Source: Isoalcanivorax pacificus W11-5 (GTDB taxonomy: Bacteria > Pseudomonadota > Gammaproteobacteria > Pseudomonadales > Alcanivoracaceae). From it: 64,000 bases of DNA. The notes beneath the pieces are model-generated. The model was not told where the DNA came from. It saw only the letters and a list, made by a program, of their open reading frames with translations, and did not search any database. Every line of letters starts with the position of its first letter. Position 1 is the stretch's first letter. Shown one piece after another: positions 1 through 9,683 of the stretch. The stretch is taken from assembly GCF_000299335.2 (NCBI RefSeq), contig NZ_CP004387.1, forward strand, positions 3,922,994 through 3,986,993, given 5' to 3'. The position numbers and the translations under genes were made by a program.

Positions 1-62
1 TCCAGTGGCCGCAGGCCGCCACGGCCCACGCGTGCTTCCAGCCATTGCAGCGCCGCGCTCAT
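1..62 (-). CDS. recD: RecD, exonuclease V alpha subunit (N-terminal fragment)
   Basis: The minus strand opens an ATG at base 62 that reads MSAALQWLEARVGRGGLRPL before the window edge. The start overlaps the recB stop in an ATGA, the usual sign of translational coupling. Order and strand (recC, recB, then this) match the recCBD operon of gammaproteobacteria, in which RecD is the 5'-3' helicase subunit of the RecBCD enzyme. Only about 20 residues are visible, so the call rests mainly on position, not on motifs. Confidence 0.8.
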   Translation of the reverse strand, partial: MSAALQWLEARVGRGGLRPL

Positions 63-3000
63 GCGTCACCTCCGAGCAGGGCATCCAGGTGCTGCAGCAA
101 GGTCGGCGCGGGCGTGTGGAACCAGATGCCGTGGCCTTCGCGGCTGATGCCGCGCACAAACAGGTAACCAACGCCGCCAAAATGGTGCGCCGGGTCGTAG
201 TCCGGCACGGTGCGTTGCAGATGACGGTGCAGCGCCACAGCGTAGAGCATCGCCTGCACGTCGTAGCGGTGTTCGGCCATGGCGGCATCGAGGGCCTCGG
301 CGTGGTAATCCGCGACGCTGACGCCGAGCCAGTTGCTTTTGAAATCCACCAGGAAGTAACGGCCCCCGACGCTGAACACCAGATCGATAAAGCCGCGCAG
401 CATGCCGGCCACATCGTCAAAGTGCAGGGTCGGGCGCGGTTGTGTGGCGGGCAGGATATTCACGGCGGCATCCAGGGCGGCGGCGTTCAGGTTGGTGAGC
501 GGCAGCATGAATTCCATTTCCGGACACCAGAGATCCGCATCGCCCAGGCGCGGTTGGCCGCTGGCCAGTGGCGCCTGCAAGGTCTGTTCGACCATCTGAC
601 GCAACACGTTGGTCCAGGCGGGATCGAAACCATGACGGCTGAGCTGGGCGCGGACCATGTCGTCGGAGAGGCGGAACGGCAGCTGATACTCGACGCGTTC
701 GAAAATGCTGTGCAGGCAAATGCCCGCCGCAGCGCCGCGTGGAAACGCATGGATGGAGGTGAACTGGGCGGCCGGCAGACTGAACACCGGCAGTTCCGCC
801 GGCTCGAAATGCTCGGCGTGTGGATGCTCCAGGTCGCGCGTCAGGCCGGTGTAGCTGGTCAGGCGCCAGTGATCGCTGATGTGGCCGGTGAAGCGGCGCA
901 CCTGATCGGTACGCTGTGCGGGCGGCACGGGCACGTCGCCGGCGGCGGCCGGCGGTTCATCGGTCCAGGTGACCTGATCGCCGTGGGCCAGGGCGTCGAG
1001 CCGTACGCGGTAATGGTCGGTGTCGGTTTCGTCGGCGCCGAGGGCAAGCAGGTGATGCAGTGCGGAATCGGCACGGCCTTTGCCCACCGGCGCCAGCATG
1101 ACGTAGCAGCGCTGGATGCTGCGGGTCAGTGCCACATAAAGCAGCCGCATGTCTTCGCCGAGCTGTTCGCGCCGGGCGGCCGCGCGCAGTGCCTCGACGC
1201 GCGCTTCCGGCAACAGGCGTGCGGCATCCAGTGCGCAGTATTGCTGTTGTGTGCTGTCGTCGTAGTAACCGATATCGTGACTCGCGCGCGACGGCGCATT
1301 CCACATGCCTGCCACGAAGGTGACCGGATACTGCAGCCCTTTGCTGGTGTGGATGGTGACCACCTGGACCAGATTGTCTTCGCTTTCCAGCCGCAACTGC
1401 CGGGCGTCATCTTCCATCGGTTCCTGGCGCTGGCGGGCATACCAGTGCAGCAGTTCGCGCGGGCCACCCTGGGTGCCGGCGGCCTGTTGCAGTAATTCGC
1501 ACAGATGCAGAAGATCGGTGAGCCGGCGTTCGCCGTCTTCGCCGGTGCGCAAACGCACGAGCACTTTTTTCTCTTCGAATAATCGATACAGTGCGGGCAG
1601 CACACCCTGCCGCCGCCACAGCGCAGCGAGTTCGCGGAATTGTTCGAGTGTGCGCTGCCAGCCACGGGCATCGTTGAACAGTTTGTGCAGCGCCAGCGGG
1701 GCGATGGCAAACAGCGCGGTGCCCAGCGCACTGCGCACCAGGGTTTCGTTTTCCGGCTCGACCAGCGCGGCCAGCACCTGTTCGAGGTCGGCCGCGAGCA
1801 CGGTGGTGAACACACTTTGCCGGCCACGGTACACACAGCCGATCGCTTCGGCCGCCAGCGCATCGCGCACCAGGCGTGCTTCATTGTGACCACGCACCAG
1901 CACGGCAATGTCGCCCGCCGCCAGTGGCCGGTCACCCTGCATCGCCTTGCCTTGCGCGGCGAGGCTCAACAGCCGCCGAATCTCGGCGGCGATCCAGCCC
2001 GCCTGCCAAAGCTGTGCGTCGGCCTTGTTGTCTTCCAGACCGGTCTGTTCCGGGTCAGCCAGTACCAGGGTCAGGGCGGCGCGCTGTTCCGGCGCGACAA
2101 TACGCAGTGGTTTTTCATCGGCGCGGCCTGCGGCCCTGGCGGCATAAAAGCCGATGCCGTCGATCAGAAACGGGTCGTCGTGCTGTGCAAATACGCGGTT
2201 GACGGCCTCGACCATCGGCGTGGTGGAACGCCAGTTGGTGTCCAGGGTAAAACGCTTGTCGGCTTCGCAATCGCGCGCGGCGCCCAGGTAGGCATGAATG
2301 TCCGCGCCACGGAAGCGGTAGATGGCCTGTTTCGGGTCGCCGATCATGAACAGCGCGGTGCCGGCGCGCTGGTAGTAGAGGCGACGAAAAATACGATACT
2401 GCAATGGGTCGGTGTCCTGGAATTCGTCCACCAGGGCGACCGGGAAACGGCCGCTCACCTGTTGCGCAAGTTGCTCGCCCGCGTCGGCATTCAGGGCGCG
2501 GGCGACGTCACTGAGCAGGTCGTCCATGCCGCGCTGGCCGGCGCCGGCTTTCAGCTGTTGCAGGCGCTCGAGCACGTGCTCGCGGGTAAAGCCCAGCAGC
2601 ACACAGCGTTCGAGTGCCGGCGCCTGTTCTTCGGCGGCGACGATATCCGGCAACAAGGCCAGCAGTTCGTGGCCCGGCACATCCGCCAGCCGGTCCGGGT
2701 TGGCTGCCGCGCGTAATTCTTCCGGGTACAGCCGCACGCTTTGTATCTGGCCGTTGCCGGTCCGGGCGACGGGCGTGTCGGCCTCGCCGTCGGCCCAGGC
2801 GTCCAGTTGGTTGAGCGCCGGTTGCAGCCAGCGCCATTGCAGTTTGCGGCCGTTGAACACCTTGTCCTGGCAGGCCTGTTCCAGATGGCGGCGCACCACG
2901 CCGCCGTGGGTTTGCCAGGCCAGGCGCAGTTCTTCCAGCAGGGCGAGGCGTTGCCGTTCGCGCTTGCGGTAGTCGCCCAGGCTGATCGCCGGCTCCAGTT

Positions 3001-3598
3001 GCGGACGCGGGCTGCGCAGCAAGGGCCTGAGTTGCGCAAAGAGGCCGTCGGGGGTGTCGAAACTGCGCAACAGGGCGGCGCTGAGTTTGTCGGTGTCGGT
3101 GTAGACCTGCTGTCGCCAGACGTCGGTCACGGCCTGCTGGATCAGTGCGCTTTCGTCTTCGACAAAGGTGCATTCCAGTGGCGCACCCAGGTCCAGTGCG
3201 TATTCGCGCAGCAATCGCTGGCAGAAGCCGTGGATGGTAAAAATGGCCGCGTTGTCCAGGCTGGTCAGCGCGCGATCGAGCAACAGCAAAGCGGTGGCCT
3301 GGGGCACCTGTTCCAGCAGGAAGCGTTCGAACGGATCGTCGCTGTCGGCACGCTGGAACAGTTGCCGCGCGTCAGCCAGGCGCAGGCGGATACGGCCGCG
3401 CAGTTCGGCCACGGCGGCGCGGGTAAAGGTCACCACCAGAATGCTTTCCACCGGCAGCGGTTCGCGGCCAACGCCCAGCACCAGGCGCAGGTACAGGCCG
3501 GCGATGGAGAAGGTCTTGCCGGTGCCGGCGCTGGCTTCGATCAGGTTCAGGCCGTCCAGTGGCAGGCGGCGCAGGTCCATGGGCTGCATGTCATTCAT
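59..3598 (-). CDS. recB: RecBCD enzyme subunit RecB (helicase-nuclease)
   Basis: At 1179 residues this has the usual length of RecB, the 3'-5' helicase and nuclease subunit of the complex that processes DNA double-strand ends for recombination. Seen: Walker A EASAGTGKT at residues 21-29, the UvrD-type Walker B VDEFQDTDP near residue 390, and a C-terminal nuclease motif VDFKSNWLG near 1084-1092 (catalytic Asp and Lys) followed by a Y-x-V-Q-x-x-x-Y stretch. The start overlaps the end of recC by 8 bases and the stop overlaps the recD start, so the three subunits are tightly coupled. All key motifs are intact. Confidence 0.97.
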   Translation of the reverse strand: MNDMQPMDLRRLPLDGLNLIEASAGTGKTFSIAGLYLRLVLGVGREPLPVESILVVTFTRAAVAELRGRIRLRLADARQLFQRADSDDPFERFLLEQVPQATALLLLDRALTSLDNAAIFTIHGFCQRLLREYALDLGAPLECTFVEDESALIQQAVTDVWRQQVYTDTDKLSAALLRSFDTPDGLFAQLRPLLRSPRPQLEPAISLGDYRKRERQRLALLEELRLAWQTHGGVVRRHLEQACQDKVFNGRKLQWRWLQPALNQLDAWADGEADTPVARTGNGQIQSVRLYPEELRAAANPDRLADVPGHELLALLPDIVAAEEQAPALERCVLLGFTREHVLERLQQLKAGAGQRGMDDLLSDVARALNADAGEQLAQQVSGRFPVALVDEFQDTDPLQYRIFRRLYYQRAGTALFMIGDPKQAIYRFRGADIHAYLGAARDCEADKRFTLDTNWRSTTPMVEAVNRVFAQHDDPFLIDGIGFYAARAAGRADEKPLRIVAPEQRAALTLVLADPEQTGLEDNKADAQLWQAGWIAAEIRRLLSLAAQGKAMQGDRPLAAGDIAVLVRGHNEARLVRDALAAEAIGCVYRGRQSVFTTVLAADLEQVLAALVEPENETLVRSALGTALFAIAPLALHKLFNDARGWQRTLEQFRELAALWRRQGVLPALYRLFEEKKVLVRLRTGEDGERRLTDLLHLCELLQQAAGTQGGPRELLHWYARQRQEPMEDDARQLRLESEDNLVQVVTIHTSKGLQYPVTFVAGMWNAPSRASHDIGYYDDSTQQQYCALDAARLLPEARVEALRAAARREQLGEDMRLLYVALTRSIQRCYVMLAPVGKGRADSALHHLLALGADETDTDHYRVRLDALAHGDQVTWTDEPPAAAGDVPVPPAQRTDQVRRFTGHISDHWRLTSYTGLTRDLEHPHAEHFEPAELPVFSLPAAQFTSIHAFPRGAAAGICLHSIFERVEYQLPFRLSDDMVRAQLSRHGFDPAWTNVLRQMVEQTLQAPLASGQPRLGDADLWCPEMEFMLPLTNLNAAALDAAVNILPATQPRPTLHFDDVAGMLRGFIDLVFSVGGRYFLVDFKSNWLGVSVADYHAEALDAAMAEHRYDVQAMLYAVALHRHLQRTVPDYDPAHHFGGVGYLFVRGISREGHGIWFHTPAPTLLQHLDALLGGDA

Positions 3599-6500
3599 AC
3601 GGCAGCACCTCGGCAGCCTGTCGCAGCGGCTTGAGCAGGCACTCGCCTTCGCGGGCGAAGTCGCGCAGGTGCTGGTCGGTGAAGACCGGGAACAGGCGCG
3701 CTACCGCCGGGTCAGCGGCTTCGCCGGCGCTGCGCTCGTTGCCCAGCAGTTCGGTTTCCAGCCGGGCCGGTTCGTCCGGGTACACCAGCGCGGCCCAGCC
3801 GGTCTGCGGCAGGAAGGTCAACGGTGTGCTCAGGCCACGGCGATAACGCTGCAATATTGTCTGCAAGTGTTCTGTTGCCTGCACGGGCGGCAGCGGCGCC
3901 AGTTGCAGCCGCACATCACGGAAATACAGCATGGAGGTGCGCGCCTGTTCCGGCAGTGGCAGGGTATTCAGCGCCAGGTGCATGAGCCAGTATTCGAGCA
4001 GGTGACGCACTTTCGGCATGGCACGGGAATCGGCCAGCGGCGCGGCTTTTTTGGGCGCCTCGCGGAACAGCCGCGACGGGTTGCGCGCCTGCCAGCCGGC
4101 ACTGGTCAGTTCGCGAAAATGCCCGGCCACCGTGACGCCCTCTGCGGTAACGCTGAAGTCCGCGCCCGGCAGCAACTCCCCGGCCTGCCACAGGCGACGA
4201 ATCTGTTGCGCGTGTTCTTCGGCCGCGGCGACATGCTCCTGCAGGAACAGCCGGCCGGTGTCACCCGGCGGCAACTGCCCCCGGCCCTGCCAGCGAGCCA
4301 TCAGATCATCCAGGTCTTCGCCGGCCAGTGCCTGTTCGAGCACGTCTTTTTCCAGTTGCCAGATATCCAGACCATCCGGCGCGAACGGCTCATCGTCTTC
4401 GAGCACGTCGTCACGGGTGCCGAGATAAATGCCCAGGCGCTGTTCCAGCAACGCACGCGGCGGATTTTTCAGAAACCGCGCGAGATCGGCGATGCCCGGC
4501 GTGAGCAGGCGTTCGGCCAGGGTGTCGTCGTCGGGCAGATTGCTCATGGGCAGCGAGGCAATATTGCTGCCGGCGGCCACGTCGCCCCACAGGCTGGAAT
4601 AGGAAAACAGTGTTTCATCACCGCCGAAGTAGCGCGGGCTGAACGGCTGCAGCGGGTGCCGCACGATCAGGGACTGCGACAGGCGTGTGCCGTCTTCGGT
4701 GACGAAAGCCTGGTCCAGGTAATCGGTCAGCTCCGCCAGCACCACGGACGGTGGCCGCTCGCTGTTGTCGCGGCTGTCGCGGCCGCACCAGGAAATGTAC
4801 AGCTCGTCGCGCGCGGACAGCAGGGCTTCGAGAAACAGGTAACGGTCTTCGCTGCGGCGGGAGCGATCGCCCGGCAGGGGCCGGTCGCGCATCAGGTCGT
4901 GCCCGGCGGGCTGCTCGGGGCGCGGGTAGGCATCGTCCTGCATGCCAAGCAGGCAGACGACACGGAACGGCACGCTGCGCATCGGCATCAGCGTGCAGAA
5001 GTTCACGCGGCCGGCCAGGAAGCGCTGGCCGCCGGCACTGCCGGCCAGTTGTTGCCGCAGCCAGCCCTGCACCATGTCCACGTCCAGCGGTGTGTCATCC
5101 AGTGCCTGTCCTGCGGCGCTGGCGAAGGTATCCAGCGCCGCGCGCAACTGGTCGATCTCGCTTTGCCAGGCGGCGTCTTCCTGGAAGCAATCGTCGAGCA
5201 GCAGGTTCAGACGCTGTTGCCAGCGTGCGGCACTGCACGGCTGGTTGAAATCCCGATCAAAACGCTGCAACTGGCGCAGGCACCAGGCCAGCTTGCCGGC
5301 CAGCTCTGCCTGCCCCTGGGTCAGCCCCGGCAGGCTGGGAATGCCTTGCCAGAGCGTTTCGTCCTCGCCCATGGCGACGCCCAGCAGCAGGCGTTCAAGG
5401 CCGGCGGCCCAGCTGTTTTCGGAGAACGTCGGCAGTCCCAGTCGGGTGCGGTGCTCGGCATCCAGGCCCCAGCGGATATGCGCCTGCTCGATCCAGCCGC
5501 GCAGCAATGGCAAGTCGTCGACGCTGAAGCCGAACCGTTCGCGCAGTGGCGCCACGTCCAGCAGGTCCATCACTTCGTTGGCGGTGAAACGGCTCAGGCG
5601 CGGTTGCAGCAGTTGCAGGAAGGCGCGCAGCACCGGCGCTTCTTCCGCCAGGCTGCGGTCGGCGATTGCCCAGGGAATCGGGTGGCTGCTGTCGGCGCCG
5701 AACACGGCTTCGATCAGCGGCGCGTAGTCGCTCACCTGCGGCATCATCACCACCACATCGCGAGGTTCGAGATCGGGATACTGTTCGAACAGTGCCAGCA
5801 GTCGATCGTGCAGCACTTCCACCTCGCGCATGGGGTTGTGGCAGTCGTGCAGTTGAATGTTCGGTGTTTGCGGCGGGCGCGGTGCGGTGCGGCCGTCGCG
5901 CAGATGAAAAATGTCCGCCTGTATCTGGCCCAGCAATGTGGTGTCTTCCGGCGCCTCGAAGCTGTCCAGCTCTACGGTCTCCGGCCACAGGCCGCCGAGC
6001 AGCAGTTCCAGCAGTTCGCGGCCCTGGCCACCGAGGGATGCCAGCAGCGGGTTGCCGGTTTCCTCGAACAGTTCTTCCGGCGCCTGGCCATTGCGCAGGG
6101 CCTCGACGCGGCGGCGCGCCAGTTGCCGGTCGCTTTGCACATGGCCCCAGTACTCGGCGCTGGGGTTGAGCAGGAACAGGTGCACGTCAAGCTGCTCGCC
6201 CAAGGCGCCGAGTGCTTCCAGTTGCGCCGCCGGCTGACTGGTGGGCCCGAACAGGCACACACGCTTCGGCAGGCGCGCCTGGTGCAGGCGCTGCCCGAGC
6301 AGGGTGGCATTCATCAGTTCGCCCCGGTGCAGATCCTCTGGCGCCAGCGCCCGGATGCGCGCGGCCAGTTGCTGCCATAACCGTGGCTGCCAGCGGCGGT
6401 GTGCCGGGACGTCCCCTGTTTCGCCACGCTCCCAGTCGGTCATCCAGCGGGGACGGTAGACGAGGTACTGGTCGAACAGGTCAGCAATCTGCTGGCACAG

Positions 6501-6872
6501 CTGGAAGCGACGCAGCGGGCGGTCATCCCGCAGGTATTCCGCCAGCGGCGCGCCGTCAGGCTGGGTGAGCATGTCCGGCAGCAGCGCCATCAGGTGCCAG
6601 AGCATCGCCTCTTTGCTCCAGGCAGACTGCTCTGGCAGCGCCGGGTGCAATTGCCGGTGCAGTTGCCAGAAGAAGGAGGACGGCAGCGGGAAATGAAAGT
6701 TGGCGGCAATGCCGAGCCGCTCCGCCAGGTGCAGCCGCAACCAGGTGGCCATGCCGGGGCTGTGCACGAGGATTTCTTCAGGCACCAGCGGCGCGGGGGG
6801 ATCGGCGCGCAATACGGCTGCGAGCATTTCCGCGAGGTGTTCGAGGCGGTTTGACTGGTACAGGTAGTGCAT
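3591..6872 (-). CDS. recC: RecBCD enzyme subunit RecC
   Basis: This 1093-residue protein begins MHYLYQSNRLEHLAEMLA, the characteristic RecC start (short strand, then 'SNRLE.LA'). RecC is the inactivated helicase-like subunit that recognises Chi and holds RecB and RecD. I see no functional Walker A in the N-terminal part, as expected for this family. Its stop lies inside the recB start region (8-base overlap). It is the first gene of the recCBD operon here, and the promoter must lie in the short gap before the EEP gene or further upstream. Confidence 0.95.
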   Translation of the reverse strand: MHYLYQSNRLEHLAEMLAAVLRADPPAPLVPEEILVHSPGMATWLRLHLAERLGIAANFHFPLPSSFFWQLHRQLHPALPEQSAWSKEAMLWHLMALLPDMLTQPDGAPLAEYLRDDRPLRRFQLCQQIADLFDQYLVYRPRWMTDWERGETGDVPAHRRWQPRLWQQLAARIRALAPEDLHRGELMNATLLGQRLHQARLPKRVCLFGPTSQPAAQLEALGALGEQLDVHLFLLNPSAEYWGHVQSDRQLARRRVEALRNGQAPEELFEETGNPLLASLGGQGRELLELLLGGLWPETVELDSFEAPEDTTLLGQIQADIFHLRDGRTAPRPPQTPNIQLHDCHNPMREVEVLHDRLLALFEQYPDLEPRDVVVMMPQVSDYAPLIEAVFGADSSHPIPWAIADRSLAEEAPVLRAFLQLLQPRLSRFTANEVMDLLDVAPLRERFGFSVDDLPLLRGWIEQAHIRWGLDAEHRTRLGLPTFSENSWAAGLERLLLGVAMGEDETLWQGIPSLPGLTQGQAELAGKLAWCLRQLQRFDRDFNQPCSAARWQQRLNLLLDDCFQEDAAWQSEIDQLRAALDTFASAAGQALDDTPLDVDMVQGWLRQQLAGSAGGQRFLAGRVNFCTLMPMRSVPFRVVCLLGMQDDAYPRPEQPAGHDLMRDRPLPGDRSRRSEDRYLFLEALLSARDELYISWCGRDSRDNSERPPSVVLAELTDYLDQAFVTEDGTRLSQSLIVRHPLQPFSPRYFGGDETLFSYSSLWGDVAAGSNIASLPMSNLPDDDTLAERLLTPGIADLARFLKNPPRALLEQRLGIYLGTRDDVLEDDEPFAPDGLDIWQLEKDVLEQALAGEDLDDLMARWQGRGQLPPGDTGRLFLQEHVAAAEEHAQQIRRLWQAGELLPGADFSVTAEGVTVAGHFRELTSAGWQARNPSRLFREAPKKAAPLADSRAMPKVRHLLEYWLMHLALNTLPLPEQARTSMLYFRDVRLQLAPLPPVQATEHLQTILQRYRRGLSTPLTFLPQTGWAALVYPDEPARLETELLGNERSAGEAADPAVARLFPVFTDQHLRDFAREGECLLKPLRQAAEVLPYE

Positions 6873-6935
6873 CAGCAGTCCGTGGCAGGCGGTGGCAGGG
6901 CTACACCGGGAACGCCGCCACCACGGAGGATGAGA

Positions 6936-7829
6936 TCATTTTCCCCGGGGTAACGGCATCAGGCTGGCGGCGCGCACATCATCGGGTATCAGGATTTCCG
7001 TCGATACCGGCAGGTGGTCTGACAGCAGGCAGCTGTCGAGCACTTCGGTCTGCACGGCCTGCAGGCCGCTGCTGACGAGAATATGATCCAGGTGTTTTTC
7101 CGGCGCCCAGCTTGGATAGGTACGATGCTCGCCGTCCATCAGCTTCATGTCCAGTTCTGCCAGCGGAGAATTCAGCAACTGGTCCGGCAGGCAGTTGAAA
7201 TCGCCCATGATCACCACGTAGCGGTATTCCCGCAGCAGCTTGCTCAGGTAGGCGAGCTGGGCGTTACGGTGCTTGCCACCCAGTGCCAGATGCACGCCCA
7301 CCACCACCAGCGGCATCTCCGGGTGACCGTACTTGACGATAAAGGCGCCCCGGCCGGGCAGGCCCGGCAGGCGATGGTCTTCCACCTGGTAGGGCACCAC
7401 GCGGCTGAGCAGGCCGTTGCTGAACTGGCCAAGCCGGCCCAGGTTGCGGTTGAGCTGTTGGTGCCAGAACGGGAAATCGGCCAGCGAGGCCAGGTGCACC
7501 AACTGGTTGAGGAACTTCGAGCGCAGGCTGCCGCCGTCGACTTCCTGCAACGCCACCATGTCGTAGTCGCGCAACACTTCGGCGATGTTCTGGATATTGC
7601 TGAGGCTGCGCGGATGTGCGACCAGATGCTTCCAGCTGCCGGTGATGTAGTCGCTGAACTTGCTGGTGCCGATACCGGCCTGAATATTGAAGCTGAGCAG
7701 CTTCAGGCGGTCATCGGGCAGTTCGATCATGCTCGGCTGGCGGGTACGCCCGCGCAGGCCCTCGCGCACGAGGGAGAAGCCCTTGCCACGGCTACGCGGC
7801 GTATCGGGGGAGATCGGGTCTGTCTTCAA
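6936..7829 (-). CDS. Endonuclease/exonuclease/phosphatase (EEP) family protein
   Basis: The protein has EEP-fold motifs in order: LSFNIQAG (residues about 49-56), LQEVDGG, then GDFNCLP, LDHILVS and the C-terminal LSDHLPVSTEI with the catalytic Asp-His pair. EEP proteins are Mg-dependent phosphodiesterases, and the real substrate (DNA, lipid or nucleotide) cannot be told from sequence. The chosen start is TTG at 7829, preceded by AGGTG about 6 bases upstream. An internal ATG at 7730 is the alternative and would remove the basic N-terminal 33 residues. No signal peptide is seen, so it is likely cytoplasmic. It lies 63 bases upstream of recC on the same strand. Confidence 0.85.
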   Translation of the reverse strand: MKTDPISPDTPRSRGKGFSLVREGLRGRTRQPSMIELPDDRLKLLSFNIQAGIGTSKFSDYITGSWKHLVAHPRSLSNIQNIAEVLRDYDMVALQEVDGGSLRSKFLNQLVHLASLADFPFWHQQLNRNLGRLGQFSNGLLSRVVPYQVEDHRLPGLPGRGAFIVKYGHPEMPLVVVGVHLALGGKHRNAQLAYLSKLLREYRYVVIMGDFNCLPDQLLNSPLAELDMKLMDGEHRTYPSWAPEKHLDHILVSSGLQAVQTEVLDSCLLSDHLPVSTEILIPDDVRAASLMPLPRGK

Positions 7830-7844
7830 TGGTTCACCTGTCAG

Positions 7845-7870
7845 GCACGCCGGCAGTGAAGCCGGCGTGC
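7845..7870 (-). terminator. Strong GC hairpin after dsbA, without U-tract
   Basis: A perfect 10-bp inverted repeat, GCACGCCGGC / GCCGGCGTGC with a 6-base loop, lies between the dsbA stop and the EEP start on the minus strand. It lacks a following T-run, so it may be a weak terminator or an mRNA 3'-end stabiliser rather than a classic Rho-independent terminator. Confidence 0.4.
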
Positions 7871-7883
7871 TCGATCAGCAAGG

Positions 7884-8534
7884 TTACTTGCGGGCACTGC
7901 GTTCCCGGTTGACCAGATAATCGACCACCTGGAAAGTCTCGGTGTCGTTTTTGAGGTTGGCCCGCAGCACCACGTATTTGCCGTTGACGGTAAAGGCCGG
8001 CACGCCCCGGAGGCGATAGTCGCGGGAGGCAGTATCCGCCTGGCGTACCTTGGTGGAGACACCGAAGGAGGAATACAGCTCGTTGAACTCCTCTTCACTG
8101 ACATCGTACTTCTCGAAGAAGGCGGCGATGGATTCTGCCGAGAACAGCGGCTCACGATGCTTGTGGATGGCATCGAACAACGGGGTGTGGATTTCGTCGG
8201 TCAGGCCCTTGGCCTCGGCCACGTAGAAGGCGCGGGCCAGCGGCTCGGCACCACGAATGAACAGAATCGGCGAGCGGACAAACGCCACGTCTTCCGGCTT
8301 GTTGGCTTTCCAGGCATTCACGTAGGGCTCGACACCGTAGCAGGCCGGGCAGCCGTAGAAGAAGAACTCGCGCACTTCGATCCTGTCCGGGTCCAGGGTG
8401 GCCACCGGCTCGTCCAGCACCTCATAGTGCTGGCCTTCGACGAACTGGCCGTCGCTGGCCAGCACCTGGGCCTGCGCCGGGGCAATGATCAGGGCGCCCA
8501 GCAGGGCAGCCGCCCCAGCAAGTACTCGAAACAT
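7884..8534 (-). CDS. dsbA: Periplasmic thiol:disulfide oxidoreductase, DsbA-like, with CPAC active site
   Basis: This 216-residue protein has a Sec signal peptide ending near residue 22 (APAQAQ) and a thioredoxin fold with FFFYGCPACYGVEP at 57-70 and a cis-proline loop RGVPAFTV near residue 170. The size, the EFF.YGCP context and the tyrosine after the second cysteine fit DsbA, which inserts disulfides into exported proteins. The active site reads Cys62-Pro-Ala-Cys65, whereas the family norm is CPHC. Losing the histidine should make the enzyme less oxidising. AGGAG lies 9 bases before the ATG. The c-type cytochrome genes lie just upstream on the same strand, and their maturation depends on periplasmic thiol chemistry. 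Confidence 0.9.
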   Translation of the reverse strand: MFRVLAGAAALLGALIIAPAQAQVLASDGQFVEGQHYEVLDEPVATLDPDRIEVREFFFYGCPACYGVEPYVNAWKANKPEDVAFVRSPILFIRGAEPLARAFYVAEAKGLTDEIHTPLFDAIHKHREPLFSAESIAAFFEKYDVSEEEFNELYSSFGVSTKVRQADTASRDYRLRGVPAFTVNGKYVVLRANLKNDTETFQVVDYLVNRERSARK

Positions 8535-8677
8535 CCGGATATCTCCTTTCTGGTTATCACTGTATGGAGCCTTTGACCGAAAAACGCGGCAGTTGCTCCC
8601 GAAGCAGCGAGGATAAACGATTTTACCGGTCGATGGGTGTCGTGGCAGCGGGCCAGCATGCGCCTTTTGGCAGGCAC

Positions 8678-8702
8678 AAAAAAGGCGGCCGGTGGCCGCC
8701 TT
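8678..8702 (-). terminator. Rho-independent terminator of the cytochrome c4/c5 unit
   Basis: On the minus strand AAGGCGGCC-acc-GGCCGCCTT is followed directly by further Ts (A-run at 8678-8683 on the plus strand). It starts about 20 bases after the cytochrome c4 stop codon, in the correct orientation to end the cc5-cc4 transcript before dsbA. Confidence 0.85.
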
Positions 8703-8723
8703 CTCTGGTGTGTCAGTGCCCGC

Positions 8724-9374
8724 TTACTCGGACAGGCCGCTGATGAAGCTGGCCACGGCCTTGATTTCGCGGTCGGTCAGCTTGGCAGCGATGGACTGCA
8801 TCATGCCCGGCGCATCGGAATCGGTGTCGTTGCGACGGTAGGCCTGCGCCCCCAGGTCATCCCGGCCGGCCGCACGGAACGCGCGCAGCTGGTCTTCGAT
8901 GTACTGGGCCTGCTGGCCGTGCAGCGCCGGGAAGCCGGCCGCTGCGATACCGGCACCGGCCGGGCCGTGGCAGCCGGAACAGGCGGACACGCCGGATTCC
9001 AGATTGCCGCCACGGTACAGGCGGGCGCCGGCTTCCACCAGCTCCGGATCAGCCTTGCCGACTTCGACGGTCTGGCTGGCGAAGTAGGCGGCCAGATCAG
9101 CCATGTCCTGCTCGGACATGCTGGCGACCTGCGCCTGCATGATGGCGTTCTCACGGGCACCGCTCTTGTAGTCCTGCAGCTGCTTGAGCAGGTATTTCTC
9201 GCCCTGCCCGGCCAGCTTCGGATACATGCCCACCTGGCTGTTGCCATTGGGACCGTGACAGGCTGCGCAGACCGCAGCCTTGGCTTCGCCCGCTTCGGCA
9301 TCACCGGCGGCGTGAACGTAACCGGCCGTGGACAGGCCAGCGAGCATCAGGGCAAACAGCTTCAAGGACTTCAT
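8724..9374 (-). CDS. Diheme cytochrome c4
   Basis: A 216-residue secreted protein with a signal peptide ending at VHA-A (about residue 22) and two heme c sites, CAACH (near 35-39) and CSGCH (near 132-136), each in a cytochrome-c domain of similar length. Domain duplication with this spacing is typical of cytochrome c4, a periplasmic electron carrier feeding cbb3-type and related terminal oxidases. It follows a monoheme c5-like gene by 24 bases on the same strand, so the two are probably co-transcribed and share the terminator after c4. Confidence 0.93.
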   Translation of the reverse strand: MKSLKLFALMLAGLSTAGYVHAAGDAEAGEAKAAVCAACHGPNGNSQVGMYPKLAGQGEKYLLKQLQDYKSGARENAIMQAQVASMSEQDMADLAAYFASQTVEVGKADPELVEAGARLYRGGNLESGVSACSGCHGPAGAGIAAAGFPALHGQQAQYIEDQLRAFRAAGRDDLGAQAYRRNDTDSDAPGMMQSIAAKLTDREIKAVASFISGLSE

Positions 9375-9398
9375 CGCCTTTCCTTACGTTACGTCGTC

Positions 9399-9683
9399 TT
9401 ACTTGGACATGTATTCGATCAGCGCGCGGAATTCGTCGTCGCTGCAGTCGGCACACATGCCGCGCGGCGGCATCGCGCCAATACCGGAACGGGTGTGTTC
9501 GAGCAGGGTCTCCATGCCTTTCTCAAGGCGTGGCGCCCAGGCGGCCTGATCACCGGCCTTCGGAGCACCGGCGGCACCACTGCCGTGGCAGAACACACAG
9601 CTCTTGTTGTAACGGTCTTCGATCGCGTCAGCACTGACGGCGCTGGTGAGCAGCAAAGCTGCCAGGGCAACCATCCACTTCAT
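9399..9683 (-). CDS. Monoheme cytochrome c5-like protein
   Basis: This 94-residue secreted protein starts with a short signal peptide (MKWMVALAALLLTSAVSADA) and carries one CVFCH heme site and a MPPRGMCADCSDDE segment. That segment has the axial Met and the extra Cys pair typical of cytochrome c5. It lies immediately upstream of cytochrome c4, an arrangement known from pseudomonads. Its role is periplasmic electron transfer. GGAG precedes the ATG at a normal distance. Confidence 0.9.
   Translation of the reverse strand: MKWMVALAALLLTSAVSADAIEDRYNKSCVFCHGSGAAGAPKAGDQAAWAPRLEKGMETLLEHTRSGIGAMPPRGMCADCSDDEFRALIEYMSK

Noticed and set aside
3168-6380. A 1070-codon open frame on the plus strand opposite recC and recB
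   Set aside because: It is a shadow of high-GC coding on the other strand. The protein is Gln/His/Arg-rich with no domain, while the minus strand encodes clear RecC and RecB.
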